Assembly (NCBI RefSeq): GCF_000210295.1
Contig: NC_026734.1
Location: 496,001 to 560,000, forward strand
Direction of reading: 5' to 3'
Length of the DNA: 64,000 nucleotides
From: Trypanosoma brucei gambiense DAL972
Taxonomy: Eukaryota > Euglenozoa > Kinetoplastea > Trypanosomatida > Trypanosomatidae
The stretch's first letter is position 1; each line of letters begins with the position of its first letter. The notes beneath the pieces were generated by a model. The model was not told the origin of the DNA. It was given only the letters and a program-made list of their open reading frames with translations, and searched no databases. Below, piece after piece: positions 45,673 through 57,050 of this stretch. A program made the position numbers and the translations under genes.

Positions 45673-48600
45673 ATGCTGCTGTCCGGTGATGTGGAAGAGA
45701 ATCCCGGCCCGTCGTTGCGCGGGATGCAGTGGAACTGCACCGGGCTATCTCAAGGAAAGAGATTAGCACTTCACAAAACCCTTGTTGATGAGCGGATCGC
45801 CTTTTGTCTGTTGAGCGAGACAAGGATGACGCCTGGAGAGGCGGCTTGCTTTAGCGTTGCTGGCTACCAACATCACGGAATAGCTCGTAACTGCAAAGGA
45901 TGAGGTGTATCAATACTAGTGAGGGAGGACCTACCAGTCGAGACCGGTATGGCCGTTGTTGGTCGCATTGAACAAGTGCATGCAACAATTCACCTTGCAC
46001 GTGGAACGGCGCTGACTGTCACGTCGGCATACATCCCACCAAAACACACCTTCACGGCAACTGACCTAGATACGCTTCTGACAACTGCCGGTGCCCAGCT
46101 CATCGGTGCACACGCTAACGCACACACGTTGGCATGGGATCGCGCGAGCCCAGCAAATGCCAAGGGTGAAACCCTCACACAGTGGTGCATTGACAACCAG
46201 TTTCTGGTCTGCAACACTGGTGAGTGCACCAGGTACGCGCGCCACCACGGGGAGTCCACCCCTGATATGACACTGTCAAGGAATCGTACAGTGTACACGT
46301 GGACATCGCTGTATTCTCCCGATAGCGATCACCATCACATATTTTTCGACGTTATCGTCGGAGACGACACAGATGCACTGAGTTGCCCGCGGCTTCGAAA
46401 GCCCATGTACGCATGGCTAAAAGCTAACTGGAGGAATTTCCGTCTCAAGGTTGACGAGCTCTGCAGGAAAATTGGTAGAGAGAAGAACGTCAACACCCTG
46501 GAACAGAAATTGAGCTCCGCCATCCGCATTGCGACGAAGGTCTCCGTCCCCTGTGGCTGCAGAGCAACGCCACCACATTGGACACCTGAGCTCGCGAAAC
46601 TCGATGAAGAGATCGCTGGATGTGGACCCTCCCACCGAAGGGAAAAGTTGGTAGCCACGCGTAAGCAGATCCTGGACCGTACCACAAAGAAGAGATGGAG
46701 CACGCTATGCTCCAGACTTGCGGTGTCAGACCGCTGCAGTTGGCACATTGTCAAGAAGGTATATGCGCCACGACCACTAACCACACCGGCTGTACTTGTT
46801 GATAACGCGGCCATCACGGACTACCGTCAAGCTGAGAGGTTCAGTAAACTGTACTCGTCCCGCGCAAGAAGGCACCCCGACTCACACCCACCGGCACCAA
46901 TAAAGACGATAGCGAGTGAGTTCAGTCCCATCACGATGGCTGAACTACGGAGATCGATCAAACTGCTACCGAGTGGATCCGCAGCCGGACCTGATTGCTT
47001 ATACAACGAGGCACTGCAACATCTCGGCAGAACAGCGCTGAATGTTGTTCTGAGGCTATTCAATGAGAGCCTACGAACGGGAGTCGTGCCGCCTGCATGG
47101 AAGACTGGTGTTATCATCCCCATCCTGAAGGCCGGAAAAAAGGCGGAGGACCTCGATTCTTACAGGCCAGTGACGCTCACGAGCTGTCTCTGCAAAGTCA
47201 TGAAGCGCATAATTGCCGCGAGGCTTAGAGACACTGTTGAGTCCCAGCTGACGCCGCAGCAATCAGGCTTTCGCCCCGGATGCTCAACGCTCGAACAACT
47301 CCTGCACGTCCGCGCTGCCCTCTGCCGCCCCACGCACCAATCTCGTACGGGTGCTGTATTCGTCGACTACGACAAGGCATTCGATACAGTAGACCACGAC
47401 AAAATTGCGAGTGAAATGCACATAATGAAGGTATCACCCCACATTGTGAAGTGGTGCGTATCATTTCTGAGTAACCGAACTGGCAGAGTGAGATTCAAGG
47501 AGAAGCTTTCCAGAAGCAGAACATTTGAGCGAGGAGTGCCACAAGGAACTGTCCCTGGTTCGATAATGTTCATTATTGTCGTGAACTCGTTGAGCCAACG
47601 CCTTGCAGAAGTGCCGTTACTGCAGCACGGATTCTTTGCAGACGACCTGACGATACTTGCGAGGCACACAGAGAGGGATGTCATCAACCACACACTACAA
47701 TGCGGCCTAAACGTGGTGTTACAGTGGTCAAAAGAGTACTTCATGTCTGTCAACGTAGCGAAAACGAAGTGCACACTCTTCGGGTTCACAGAGCGCCACC
47801 CCCTTGCATTACAACTGGACGGCGAAAGAATAGGAGCTGACAGGATACCGAAGCTTCTAGGAGTAACATTCCAGTGTCTGCAGGGAATGGCAACACATGC
47901 GGCCGATATGAGACGCAAGATGGACTTCAGACTACTGCAGATAGCGGCCATCTCAGCTTCTACATGGGGGCCAAGACGACAAGTACTGAGAGCTTTTTAT
48001 CTAGCACTCGTACAGGCACACACCATGTATGGCTTTGAGGTATGGTACTGGGACGCTTCGGAACGAAGTCGCGACCTCCTTGCATCAGCACAACACAAAG
48101 CCAGTCGCATCATAGCTGGCATACCGCATGGGACGCGCAAAGAGGACTCTCTTCTGGAAGCAAACATCCTGCCACTCAAGACGACCACTCTTGTGTGCAG
48201 CATAAAATTCATGCTGATGTGTGAGTCACGAGGCGGATGTTTGCGGCGCAGTGCTGAAGAAGTATACCACAGCAAACACCCAGTCAGAGTCTTACATTCC
48301 CGCATCATGCGGTCTTATCCCCACCTCCACATTGAGCCACGAGAGGATCCACTAGAGACATCGACGCTCCGTCACAGCTGCCGACCGCTATTTCACACGC
48401 AGATAAAGCCTGTGTGCGCTGATGACCCTGAAGATGTCAAAAAGGAAGGCTTCCGAAAAGTGGATTGAACGGCATTTTGCACGGAGGGGGAAGGAGCCAC
48501 AGCGGCGAGAGCACTACGAATTGTGGACTGATGAATCCGTTTCCCTCGGTGAGATGTGCGGAGCAGGGGAACTCTCATGCAGTTACAGAGCGGAATGCGT

Positions 48601-49681
48601 AGCATTAGAGATAGGACTGCAACGGCTGCTGAAATGCCTTCCGGCATACAGAAGCACACCGAGCAGGTTGTCCATCTTCTCTGACTCGCTTTCAATGTTG
48701 ACAGCACTGCAGACAGGCCCCCTAGCCGTAACGGACCCAATTCTAAGACGACTATGGAGGCTTCTGCTTCAAGTTCAGAGAAGGAAGTTGCGTATCCGAC
48801 TGCCATTTGTGTTTGGCCATTGTGGCGTGAAACGGAATGACGTTTGCGATGACATGGCCAAAAAGGCCGCAGATTTACCACAGTTGCGAGACACATTGAT
48901 CCCCGACATCATTGCTTATGCGAAGCGAGTGCTTAGGTCGGAAGAAGTCCATGAGAACACTCATAGGTTTGGTATCACGGGCAACCACTTTCCAACAAAA
49001 CATAAAGAAGAACTGACGAGGGAAGAAGAAACGGCACTGGCACGCTTTCGGGTTGGGTCTTCAAGACACTATGGATGGATGTTGCGAAAGATCAACCCGA
49101 GTGCGCTTCCACAGTGCCGATGGTGTAACAAGCGACAGGCAGCGATAGGGCCAACAATACAAACGGCCCTAACTGTTGCGACACGCACTCTTCAGAGAAC
49201 CTCCGAACCGACCAAATGTACGGAATGTGATGCCACATACCAATGCCGCTCGAGTGCTGTAACGCACATGGTAAACAAACATGGCTTTGTGCGAGCTGAT
49301 GCCCTCCGGAGGATCAAATACGGCGATGCAACACCTGCAGTGGATATCCCCCCGGAGCCCCCTCCAGTGCTGGCGATCGTTCCTTTACCATCGAGCACAC
49401 GAGTCCCGATGAGACCGCAGGTGCTTCATTGTACCCTTCTGTGCCTCCAAATTCGCAGTGCCAGGCCGACTATTACACCACCTTAGAACAATACATGGCA
49501 TAGGCAGCGGTAGTTGCCGCGTGAAAAGGGGGCGAGAGAACGAGGACTCAGTGCAAGGAGATGGTAAAGCCCCAGCAGCGCCAGCCTCTCAGGATACACG
49601 GAAGCTGCCGTTTCAATGTGACCTGTGCGAGGCGAGCTTCGGTACACGTTCTTCCCTGACACTACACAAGAAATTCAAACA
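45673..49681 (+). pseudogene. ingi polyprotein gene: 2A, endonuclease, RT, RNase H, zinc fingers
   Basis: The first residues 'MLLSGDVEENPGP' are a 2A ribosome-skipping motif. An AP-endonuclease-like domain follows ('LSETRMTPGE', then 'AHANAHTLAWD' and 'SPDSDHHHIFFDV'). A TGA at 45901-45903 interrupts it; the frame continues beyond it to 48468. The reverse transcriptase has 'GSAAGPDCL', 'VPQGTVPGS' and the catalytic 'GFFADDLTI'. At about 48430-48468 the frame shifts into RNase H ('LWTDES', 'YRAECVAL', 'IFSDSLS', 'FGHCGVKRNDVCDD'). Only 21 residues separate its first Asp and Glu, against nearly 40 in RNase H1, which suggests an internal deletion. After a C2H2-like finger ('CTECDATYQCRSSAVTHMVNK') a second shift near 49405-49435 leads to two more fingers ('GRLLHHLRTIHG' and 'FQCDLCEASFGTRSSLTLH'), ending at the gap. 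Confidence 0.92.
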
Positions 49682-49781
49682 NNNNNNNNNNNNNNNNNNN
49701 NNNNNNNNNNNNNNNNNNNNNNNNNNNNNNNNNNNNNNNNNNNNNNNNNNNNNNNNNNNNNNNNNNNNNNNNNNNNNNNNN
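49682..49781. other. assembly gap (100 N) between two retroelement 3' ends
   Basis: The ingi on + enters the gap from the left with its C-terminal zinc finger; the 3' end of the minus-strand element enters from the right. Both poly(A) tails and the 3' target duplication of the ingi are hidden here. Confidence 0.95.
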
Positions 49782-50358
49782 TATTCCGTGTGAAATATAT
49801 AGCTGCGAGGTCCATATATCGCTTCATTTTCTCCAGAGGTTGAACTGGTGGTGTTATCACTTTGTTCATTGGTGTTGGGTTGATGCGGCCGGTTTTCACT
49901 TTGTGTGCCTATCCGTTTCTCCACCACTGGAATGATGTGCTAAAGCTGACCTCTGCTCTTTATTCCATGACGTATTGTCGGGCCTCTCTGCTAAATCAAT
50001 TTGAACCCACAGATTCCTCACTGGAGTGTGTTTTTTTATCATATTCAGTGTGGATTATGGTTCCGCGAGTGTGGGGTGGAAAGGGACTGTCGTTGGTCAT
50101 GTAGTGTTTCTGTGGCCTGCGTAATGTTAGTACACCTGCACTCTTGGATTGAAAGCCACGTTCTGCGCAAACCCATTTGTGCTGTTTGATATTTTCATCT
50201 TCTTTCCGCTTCTCCGACATTTCATCGTCTAACTTTCTCGTTTTGTGCCATGTGAGCCCTCCTTTGTTCCCATAGGATTTGTTACAGACAATGAGCGCAT
50301 GCGACTTCGGTGGAGGGGGCAGGGGTTATAGGGTGAAATTTCAGGCACCACCCCAAGT

Positions 50359-50370
50359 TCTGCAGCATGT
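50359..50370. repeat. target-site duplication, 3' copy
   Basis: TCTGCAGCATGT on +; differs at one base from the copy at 50590-50601. Confidence 0.8.
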
Positions 50371-50589
50371 GCGGGTGATACTGCTGATGGCACGCTAGCC
50401 ACGTGCCCAGGGACCGACAAATAAAAGACGCTGTCCCAGAAAGACGCTGCTGATCCCTGTGCTGTATGACGCTGTAGCCGAAGCAAAGCATTGTTCCCCA
50501 TGAAAGGAACGCTGCTGGCTCTTGGCTTCCCCCGATGAGACGGGGTACTGGACTCTGACACCACCTTGATGGAGCCAGCATCACCAGGG
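50371..50589 (-). mobile_element. 219-bp stand-alone ingi 5' module inserted in the DIRE
   Basis: Read leftward from 50589 this is the first about 220 bases of ingi (CCCTGG... to ...GTATCACCCGC), with about 16 differences by eye from 45448-45667. It stops just before where ingi has its start codon, with no A-tail and no ingi 3' sequence. A 12-base direct repeat flanks it (50590-50601 and 50359-50370, one mismatch), and removing it plus one repeat rejoins the DIRE protein sequence ('ALRRLKHAAELGVVPE' against ingi 'ALRRIKYGDATPAVDI'). It is therefore an insertion, shorter than RIME (about 500 bp) and lacking RIME's 3' half. Confidence 0.82.
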
Positions 50590-50601
50590 TGTGCAGCATG
50601 T
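50590..50601. repeat. target-site duplication, 5' copy
   Basis: TGTGCAGCATGT on +, directly abutting the first base of the 219-bp insert. Confidence 0.8.
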
Positions 50602-53600
50602 TTCAACCGGCGCAATGCCTCATGGTAGGGTACACTGTGAATTTAGTTCGTATGAAACACTATGTGAGCTCTATCGGAATTTATTTTCCCGCAGTGTGTG
50701 CAGGGATGGGTCTGACACCATCTGCACCTGTTAGGAACTGTTTTGTTTATCCTCCGAAGCAACCATCCATATGTATTCGATGTCCCAATGCGGAATTGGC
50801 GACTTCACCTGGTCTATCGGTTTAGTGGCAAATTTTCTTTAGTTGGTTGCCATTCACCGGTCATTTCCAACCTGTGTGTCTTCAGTTTCTCTCTGCTCAC
50901 CCTGAGGTGTCACTTTTCCAAGGCAGTGATGTCGGGTATTCACCCAACGTCTTGTTGAGGAACGTTTGCATGTGCTCTCGCTTTTGTGTTCGTCAATTCA
51001 TTCTTTTCTACACCACAATGTCCAAAAATAAGCTGAAGGCAGATGCTGGTGCTATGATATCCGATACCCAAGAGTACTATCCAAGTCTCCCGCAAAATTC
51101 CTGCCTTTACCGCTGTTTCTCCCATTCGCAGTGGCTCGAACAGCGACCGCCGGTCAGTAGAAAGAGACATTTTACACGGATGAGCTCCCTTCGGTTGTAA
51201 TATGCTTATCATTTTATGCAAAACCTCGAACATTACTATGCACTCAGGTTGGTAACTACACGCTATTGTTCCGGCTCCACAGTGAACCGTCGAGATGGGA
51301 TTGTCATTCCTATATGTCGTTGAGGAAGCCCCTGATTTTATTCCTAAGGAAACAGATCCGTCTGCTCATACTTCAAAATACGGCATGGAATTTAGTTGGG
51401 TTCCCTTTGCACGGTAGTGCCTTACAATCCATTTCTTACATAATTCAAGCTGAACGCCGTCCTAGGAATCGGCATGCACATCCGATGATAGTGTTATATG
51501 TAACAAAAAACTGGGGGAGAAAGTTAGGGTGACTGGTGGTAGCGGTTCTCTTTGTCTTTCTACTTGGACAGCGAAGAGCTTCTGCATGATTGTGCGATAT
51601 ATTTGACGGGGGAATGAGGTGGGTGACATACAATGTTTGCACATCCCTTGCGTTCCTCACCGTGTGTTTCGCAAGTAAGCAGGTATCGTAAGCCGCGGAT
51701 AAGTAATTCCTCACGAAGATAAAAAAAAAAGTTGGCTTGAAGGCGAGCATCGTACGCGTGGAATTCACTGAGTATTCCGGATATGATGTGGCATGCTTTT
51801 TTTTTTTCCGCGTATTCTACTTTGTCTTGTTGGTTGGATGCAGTATCACGGTTCTGTAAACCCTTGCCGTACATAATTTTAGCACGGAACGTTGCGAGGT
51901 AGAATGCAAGAAGTGTGCTCCTGATTGGTGCACATTTTGTCGAGCATAGGCCTACGACTTTTGCTGGTCACATATTTGTAGGTCTCTCTCACGTTCGCTG
52001 CATGTGTTGAGAAGCCCCAACGAAGTTACAGGGTGATACCCAGCACTTTCAGATTTCTCTCCTCACCCATGGGCGTGCCGTTTATCATCAGGATCGATGG
52101 TTTCCTTAGAAGCCCTCCGAACAGTGTATGTTTCGTTTTCTACACGTTTAGCTGCTTAAAGGATTTATGACTCACTCTGGCCACAATGCTTGGTCCTTGT
52201 TGTAGAGTGCACTCGATATCTTCCCTGTTTAATCTCCTACACGTGATTGTCAGATGATCGGCAAAGAAACCGTGGTAACAGCTTAGGACTTCCCGAAGCC
52301 ACCAAATAAGAGAGTTAGTGACTATGATGAAGGTAAGCGATCCAATGACTATTTCTTGATGACCTCCTCTAGTGAAGAATATTAGTTGGGAGAATACTTT
52401 CTTTAAGCGACCTCTGTCTAATCGTTCAGGGAGACATGAAGCCGTCCAGCCATTCTGTGGGCCTTCCGCATCCAACTTTCTTATTTCTTTTATAAATTTG
52501 TTATGGTCTGCCGTATCAAATGATTTTGTGCTTTCAACGAAAGTGACTGGTCCGCGGTCAGTGCTGTGACGGCAATTTAATTAAGTGTGATCTTGAAGCA
52601 TGTCGCCAATTGCCGCATGCCCAGGAGAGGGTATAGGTTATCTGCTAGTCGGCTTCTGACCTTTCTTAGCTATTATTCTCACTCCCACCATCTTGTCCAT
52701 CGGTTTCGAAATGTTACTTGCGATTGTTACTGATCAGAAGAACGAAGTGTCCGATGGGTGTTTCCAGTTTTCTGTAGAGGGACAGTCGCCCCTCTTTTAC
52801 ATGTTCTGGGTGTTGTTGCCATCATAAGACTCCGGCTTAACCGCGCTAGGATCAGTCGTCTACCGAAGCGGCTCAGGTAGGTTGACGCAGTGCCATATAC
52901 TTCGTCCTCTGGGGGAGCAGCACCGTTCGGAAGCTATCCTAGTGAATCCTTCAACTCTCCCACGGTTATTGGTCGAGTCCATTCATCTGGCTTTCTTTCT
53001 GGTGTTTGCATTAGAGGGGAGGCGGGAGACTTAGGAGTGTCGCGCTGATGTTTTTGCATACATTGCTACTTGATCACGAGCGTGCCGACGCCATTTCATT
53101 GCTCGGTTGTCAACTGTAGCGACTGGGGTGACGAGTGGGCGTGTTGCAAAGACATTCTGTATAATTTTCCAACTACCCCAATCTGATTCACTCATCGTTG
53201 AGCATTTGTTCTTCTACTTTTTGACCGCAAGTGTCGTTATTAGTATTCGGTCCTCCGCGGCGAGGCGAATCGCTCATTAGTGTTAGTGCAGGCATTGTTT
53301 CTCTTTTCCATTTCGGCTCGCTCTCTGTGCCAGAAAGGCTTTTGGAGTCTTGGTTACTCGTGGGACTAGGGCAAGCGTCGCTTCCCTAATAATTGTTGCT
53401 AACGTTTCACCGTGCGTGTGTGGATATCTTCCAAGTTGTCATTTTCTCTACCCCTCTCTTTTCCGGCGCGGTCTAACTTCCTCCAACTAGCGCATTTCCA
53501 TGATAACGGGGTCCACATAGTCCGTTGTAGTGAAATTGGCATGCCATCAGGGCCAAGGCATACATCGATGAAAATGATACGATGATCTCCGTGTGGAGCA

Positions 53601-54270
53601 GACCGTGGCGACCAGTTTGTAACATGGAAGTTCTTCGATAGAGTTATATCGAGTGCGGAATTGATGCTACGGTCACAGTGTCGTATCGTGTGGTCTTCCA
53701 TGTGTTTTTGACGGTGTACCAATTATCTTTGCACTAATGGGCTATGGAATCTTTCCTTTTAATCAGGGGGACATGTTTATCCCACGCCAGTAGTCTGGAA
53801 TTAGAATACATACCAACTATATGCCGACCGGCATGAAGGAGATCGTCCGGCCTTTCTGTGGCTACTTCCCTCCTTCCTCGTGGAAAATATGGGGAAGTCA
53901 GTGTGTGTGTATTGAAGGGATTGCGTGAAGTGTACTGTTGTATGTACAAATTCATGTCCGAAAGCCTTCGACACTGCCACCACGACCGGTAGGTGTCCGA
54001 GAACGACAATGGATACACCTCCACCTATCGAGTTATAGCTTTCCTTGGGCGTGGCGTGCTGTTTTTTTTTTGGGAGATGAAATCAATTTACCTTCTGATG
54101 GGAAGAGTTTGATCCCATAGAGGAAACTGAAGATAACCCTCTTCTCATCTAACATGTTGTTTTACGAGAGTCGTTTCGGACGGGAGAGACCAGTAGCCCT
54201 TATTTGGTGGCTGGTATAACTTGTTGGGAGTCATCTCCATGTCCTTATTACAGAGTGATTCAATGTGGAT

Positions 54271-54475
54271 GGCATTGCTGACGGCATGTTTGCATGTGCG
54301 TAGGCTGTTTCTGAAAATAATTCTTGTCCTGTAAAGAATGTGGTGCTCACTCCACTGTCATTTGATGCCGCAGCCTTGCCGCTTGAGCTTAAACCTAACG
54401 TGGTAGGCTGGAGGCATTTGGCTTCTCTTACGTGAGTAGAGCACTGGGCCACGGTATTGCGTTGAGGTAGCCGGC
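54271..54475 (-). repeat. 205-bp inverted repeat, copy B
   Basis: Exact reverse complement of 56504-56708 by direct reading. On the minus strand it lies about 40 bases upstream of where DIRE homology begins. It is not ingi sequence that I can recognise. Confidence 0.92.
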
Positions 54476-56503
54476 AGCGTCAGGGACGACATTCATTTCT
54501 TCATCTCTCCTTATCTGATCGTCAGCAATCATTTCTTTGACAATCACTGTTGTTAGCTGCTGAGTTTGCATTGCTCGATCCTATATGACTCCATTTCATA
54601 TTGTGCCGGTACTCAGTTAGATCCGCGGCCTCTCTTTGGTTCGCTCCTTGGTAAGGTCGCTACTTTTCTTCTTCTGAAACGTGACACCGATCCGTTTGGC
54701 ATGAGACAGGCAGCATCTCCAGGGGGAGGTGAGCCACACAGAGCGGAGCACCATCCAATTTTTGATGCTTCACCATCGGCTAAATGGTGGACTAACTTAA
54801 ACATCCTAAGCGAATTAAGGTAGTACGCTGGCTTAAATTCCTCTATGCGGCTTACGTACTCGTGCTGTTGTCTGAGACCCGTATCCCACAAACCCCTTCC
54901 GCTACTGCCTGTACCGAGTTCATTTCTCACAGTCACGGCTAAAGGGAGTATCCTCAGGGGGCACCAACGGGCTTCCACGCCTTTCCAGCGAAACTTGTAC
55001 CACGGTGTTCTCCAACGGCCCGGTTGACCGACTCGCTCCTCCAGGTTCCGTCCTCCCCGTGCTGTATAACAGCGGTGTGGCTTTCCGCCCTCCTCACTTG
55101 CGCTTCGAGTCCCCCCGTTGTTTTATGCAACTTGTGTATATTTCTTCCCCTTCAGAAGCATTTCGCTGCTCGCTGTAAACGGTAAGGAAGAAGGAGTTTG
55201 TCTGGAAGGGGCACGGCCCAGCAGGCGAGACGTTACAGACAGCTGTTTTCCCCTGTAATAAGTTTCAGCCGAACAGGCGTCGAGGGTGAGGTGGCTTTTC
55301 ACCCACTTAACACAAAAGAACCACGTATAAACATTAATGTTCGGTTTTAAGCAGCCACGACAGCGACGCCTGCGCATCATCAGCTGCAACTCCCCCTCCG
55401 ACAAATAAGCGGACAAACCGCCTCGCAGGCTGTTCTTCCCCTTCGTTTGGAGCCATCAAAAAGGGGAAGAAATTCTAGAGTCCGCTGCTGCACGTTATTG
55501 CAAACAAGCTAAATCGCATGAGGCAATTCTAAATGGAGGAAGACATGTCCTAATATAACGCAACATGCGTCTCTCAGAGGAGATGGTCAAATAGATCAAC
55601 CTTTCCACGGAAATGGAGTTCAGTGAGTGTGCACACATGCGGCAAACGTTAGTTTATCGGGCTATGATAGAAAGCATAAATGTTAGCCTTGCAGTACTCC
55701 GCCCTGGGGAAGGTATCCGGCTAACATTACTCCAATTTGAGCGACACCATCTCTTTGGTTGAGCTGTGACGTGCCGCGTGCGGCCGGCACTCTTCCACCG
55801 GGAAAGGGTTTTTATTGCTCAGAACCAAAGTGATTCGATTTCCCCGTGTGCAATAGTGCCTGACCCTTGACGTGCCGCTCATATTTTCAGGGCCGCTCGA
55901 GAGAATTCGCTGTTGACACGGACTCCACATTTTTGGCTGCGGTCACTGCGGAACATATCTGTGAGGCTGGTCTAAAGAGCAATAAAGAATTTTAAAGAAA
56001 AAATGCAACCGCGAAAACTCTCCTGTTGCTTGCATCGTTTCTGCTTTCACAAGCAGTGTAGACGAGCAAGACTTTTCTCCCTCTGTGATCGATCACTTGG
56101 TGTCCATTGGTTTCTTGTGTTCGGTATCGGCTCCCGAAACCGCTGAAATGAAGAAACATCGAAGAGATGGACATCACTACCTCAATGTCGGTGCTAAAAA
56201 AGAAAAAATGGGCTAGTGCGTTGCCTTCGCCCCCCTTTCCACTGTTTCCGTCGTGTTCGACGACTTCTTTCTGATCCGGCCTCGCGTTGATGGGTTCGCG
56301 GCCGGTTGCATCCTTCCTTACTGGGGGCCAACACTCGGTGGACAATGGTGTAGGGTGTGGGCCGGCAGCCGCTGTTCGTCGGTGCAAATGGGAACTGACC
56401 GTGGAGCTGACCGATGTGCAGCTTTAAAGGGTTCTGACGATGTGGTGCACTCAAAACCTGGTGGCTGTGGGTCCATCGGTGACGCAACCTCTTCCCCAAC
56501 GCC
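54476..56503. other. spacer between inverted repeat copies, no gene seen
   Basis: Two kilobases of mixed sequence without a credible gene or a recognisable retroelement domain. Open frames up to about 130 codons occur on both strands, with no family resemblance. Confidence 0.6.
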
Positions 56504-56708
56504 GCCGGCTACCTCAACGCAATACCGTGGCCCAGTGCTCTACTCACGTAAGAGAAGCCAAATGCCTCCAGCCTACCACGTTAGGTTTAAGCTCAAGCGG
56601 CAAGGCTGCGGCATCAAATGACAGTGGAGTGAGCACCACATTCTTTACAGGACAAGAATTATTTTCAGAAACAGCCTACGCACATGCAAACATGCCGTCA
56701 GCAATGCC
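56504..56708 (+). repeat. 205-bp inverted repeat, copy A
   Basis: Identical in reverse complement to 54271-54475, separated by 2,028 bp. An open frame runs through it (about 'GKAAASNDSGVSTTFFTG') but is not a recognised protein. About 90 bases downstream begins a decayed ingi 5' module, so each copy sits just 5' of an ingi-related element in matching orientation. Confidence 0.92.
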
Positions 56709-56799
56709 TCGACTTTCCTGGGAAGGCGTCATCCCTTACCTTCCCGCCTGTACGAATCCTCGTGAACCCCGCTGCCGGCAGCGGGTGGCCGGAGTCCTT

Positions 56800-57050
56800 C
56801 CCTCGTGGTCCCGGCCGTTCGAACTTCGTTCCGCGCTCTAGCACTTCTCATTGCAAGGGGAATGCACAGGGAAGCAGTATTTTCACGGGAGGAAACGTCG
56901 TTCTGATCAGGCTTCGCCGCCACAAAGCGTGGGTACTGGCAACGTCTTGCTGGGACGCCCCTTTTCACTTTTCGGCCCCTGGGCACGTGCCAGCGTGTTA
57001 TCAGCAGGATCGCCCGCGCCATGATACTGCTGTGCGGGCTATGTGTGTGC
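56800..57050 (+). mobile_element. decayed ingi/RIME-like 5' module
   Basis: CCCTCGTGGTCCCGGCC at 56800 resembles the ingi start. Further blocks match ingi 90-220 in order: GAAGCAGTATTTTC.CGGGA near 56870, CTGGCAACGTCTTGCTGGGAC near 56938, then 'CCCTGGGCACGTG' and 'TATCAGCAGGATCGCCCGC'. Divergence is much higher than in the 219-bp insert. No downstream ingi coding sequence was found, so this is either another short element (SIDER/RIME-like) or a truncated remnant. Confidence 0.65.

Larger units (their letters stand above)
45448..49681 (+). mobile_element. ingi non-LTR retrotransposon, broken, 3' end in gap
   Basis: The element starts at 45448 with the CCCTGG...GCCGGCCACATCAACGTGG signature shared by ingi, RIME and L1Tc, and runs into the gap at 49682. 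It contains the 5' promoter/ribozyme module, a 2A peptide, endonuclease, reverse transcriptase, RNase H and zinc-finger domains. About 4.2 kb is visible, against roughly 5.2 kb for intact ingi, so there are deletions and/or missing 3' sequence. The reading frame carries a stop and two frameshifts, so this copy cannot make the full protein. It lies in the divergent strand-switch region and faces a degenerate element on the other strand across the gap. Confidence 0.93.
49782..54230 (-). mobile_element. DIRE: degenerate ingi-related retrotransposon
   Basis: Reading leftward from about 54230, fragments of the ingi protein appear in order, in changing frames and with many stops. They are: endonuclease N-terminus (about 54165-54080, 'MLDEKRVIFSFLYG'); 'GGGVSIVVLGHLPVVVAV' (about 54030-53975); 'SALDITLSK...HGDHRIIFIDV' (about 53650-53560); 'RPITVGELKDSLG' (about 52985-52940); RT region 'SLTFIIVTNSL...YHGFFADHLTI' (about 52345-52245), where the second catalytic Asp is His; the RT tail (about 51850-51560); RNase H end 'IFGHCGVEKNEL' (about 51030); 'YGWLLRRINKTVPNRCRWCQ' (about 50780); and a zinc finger 'WVCAERGFQSKSAGVLTL' (about 50185-50130) with altered ligands. 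It is a fossil copy, much older than the neighbouring ingi, and is interrupted by the 219-bp insert at 50371-50589. Confidence 0.88.

Noticed and set aside
46335..46817. Antisense frames within the ingi element
   Set aside because: They are shadows of the ingi polyprotein, whose domains are all on +.
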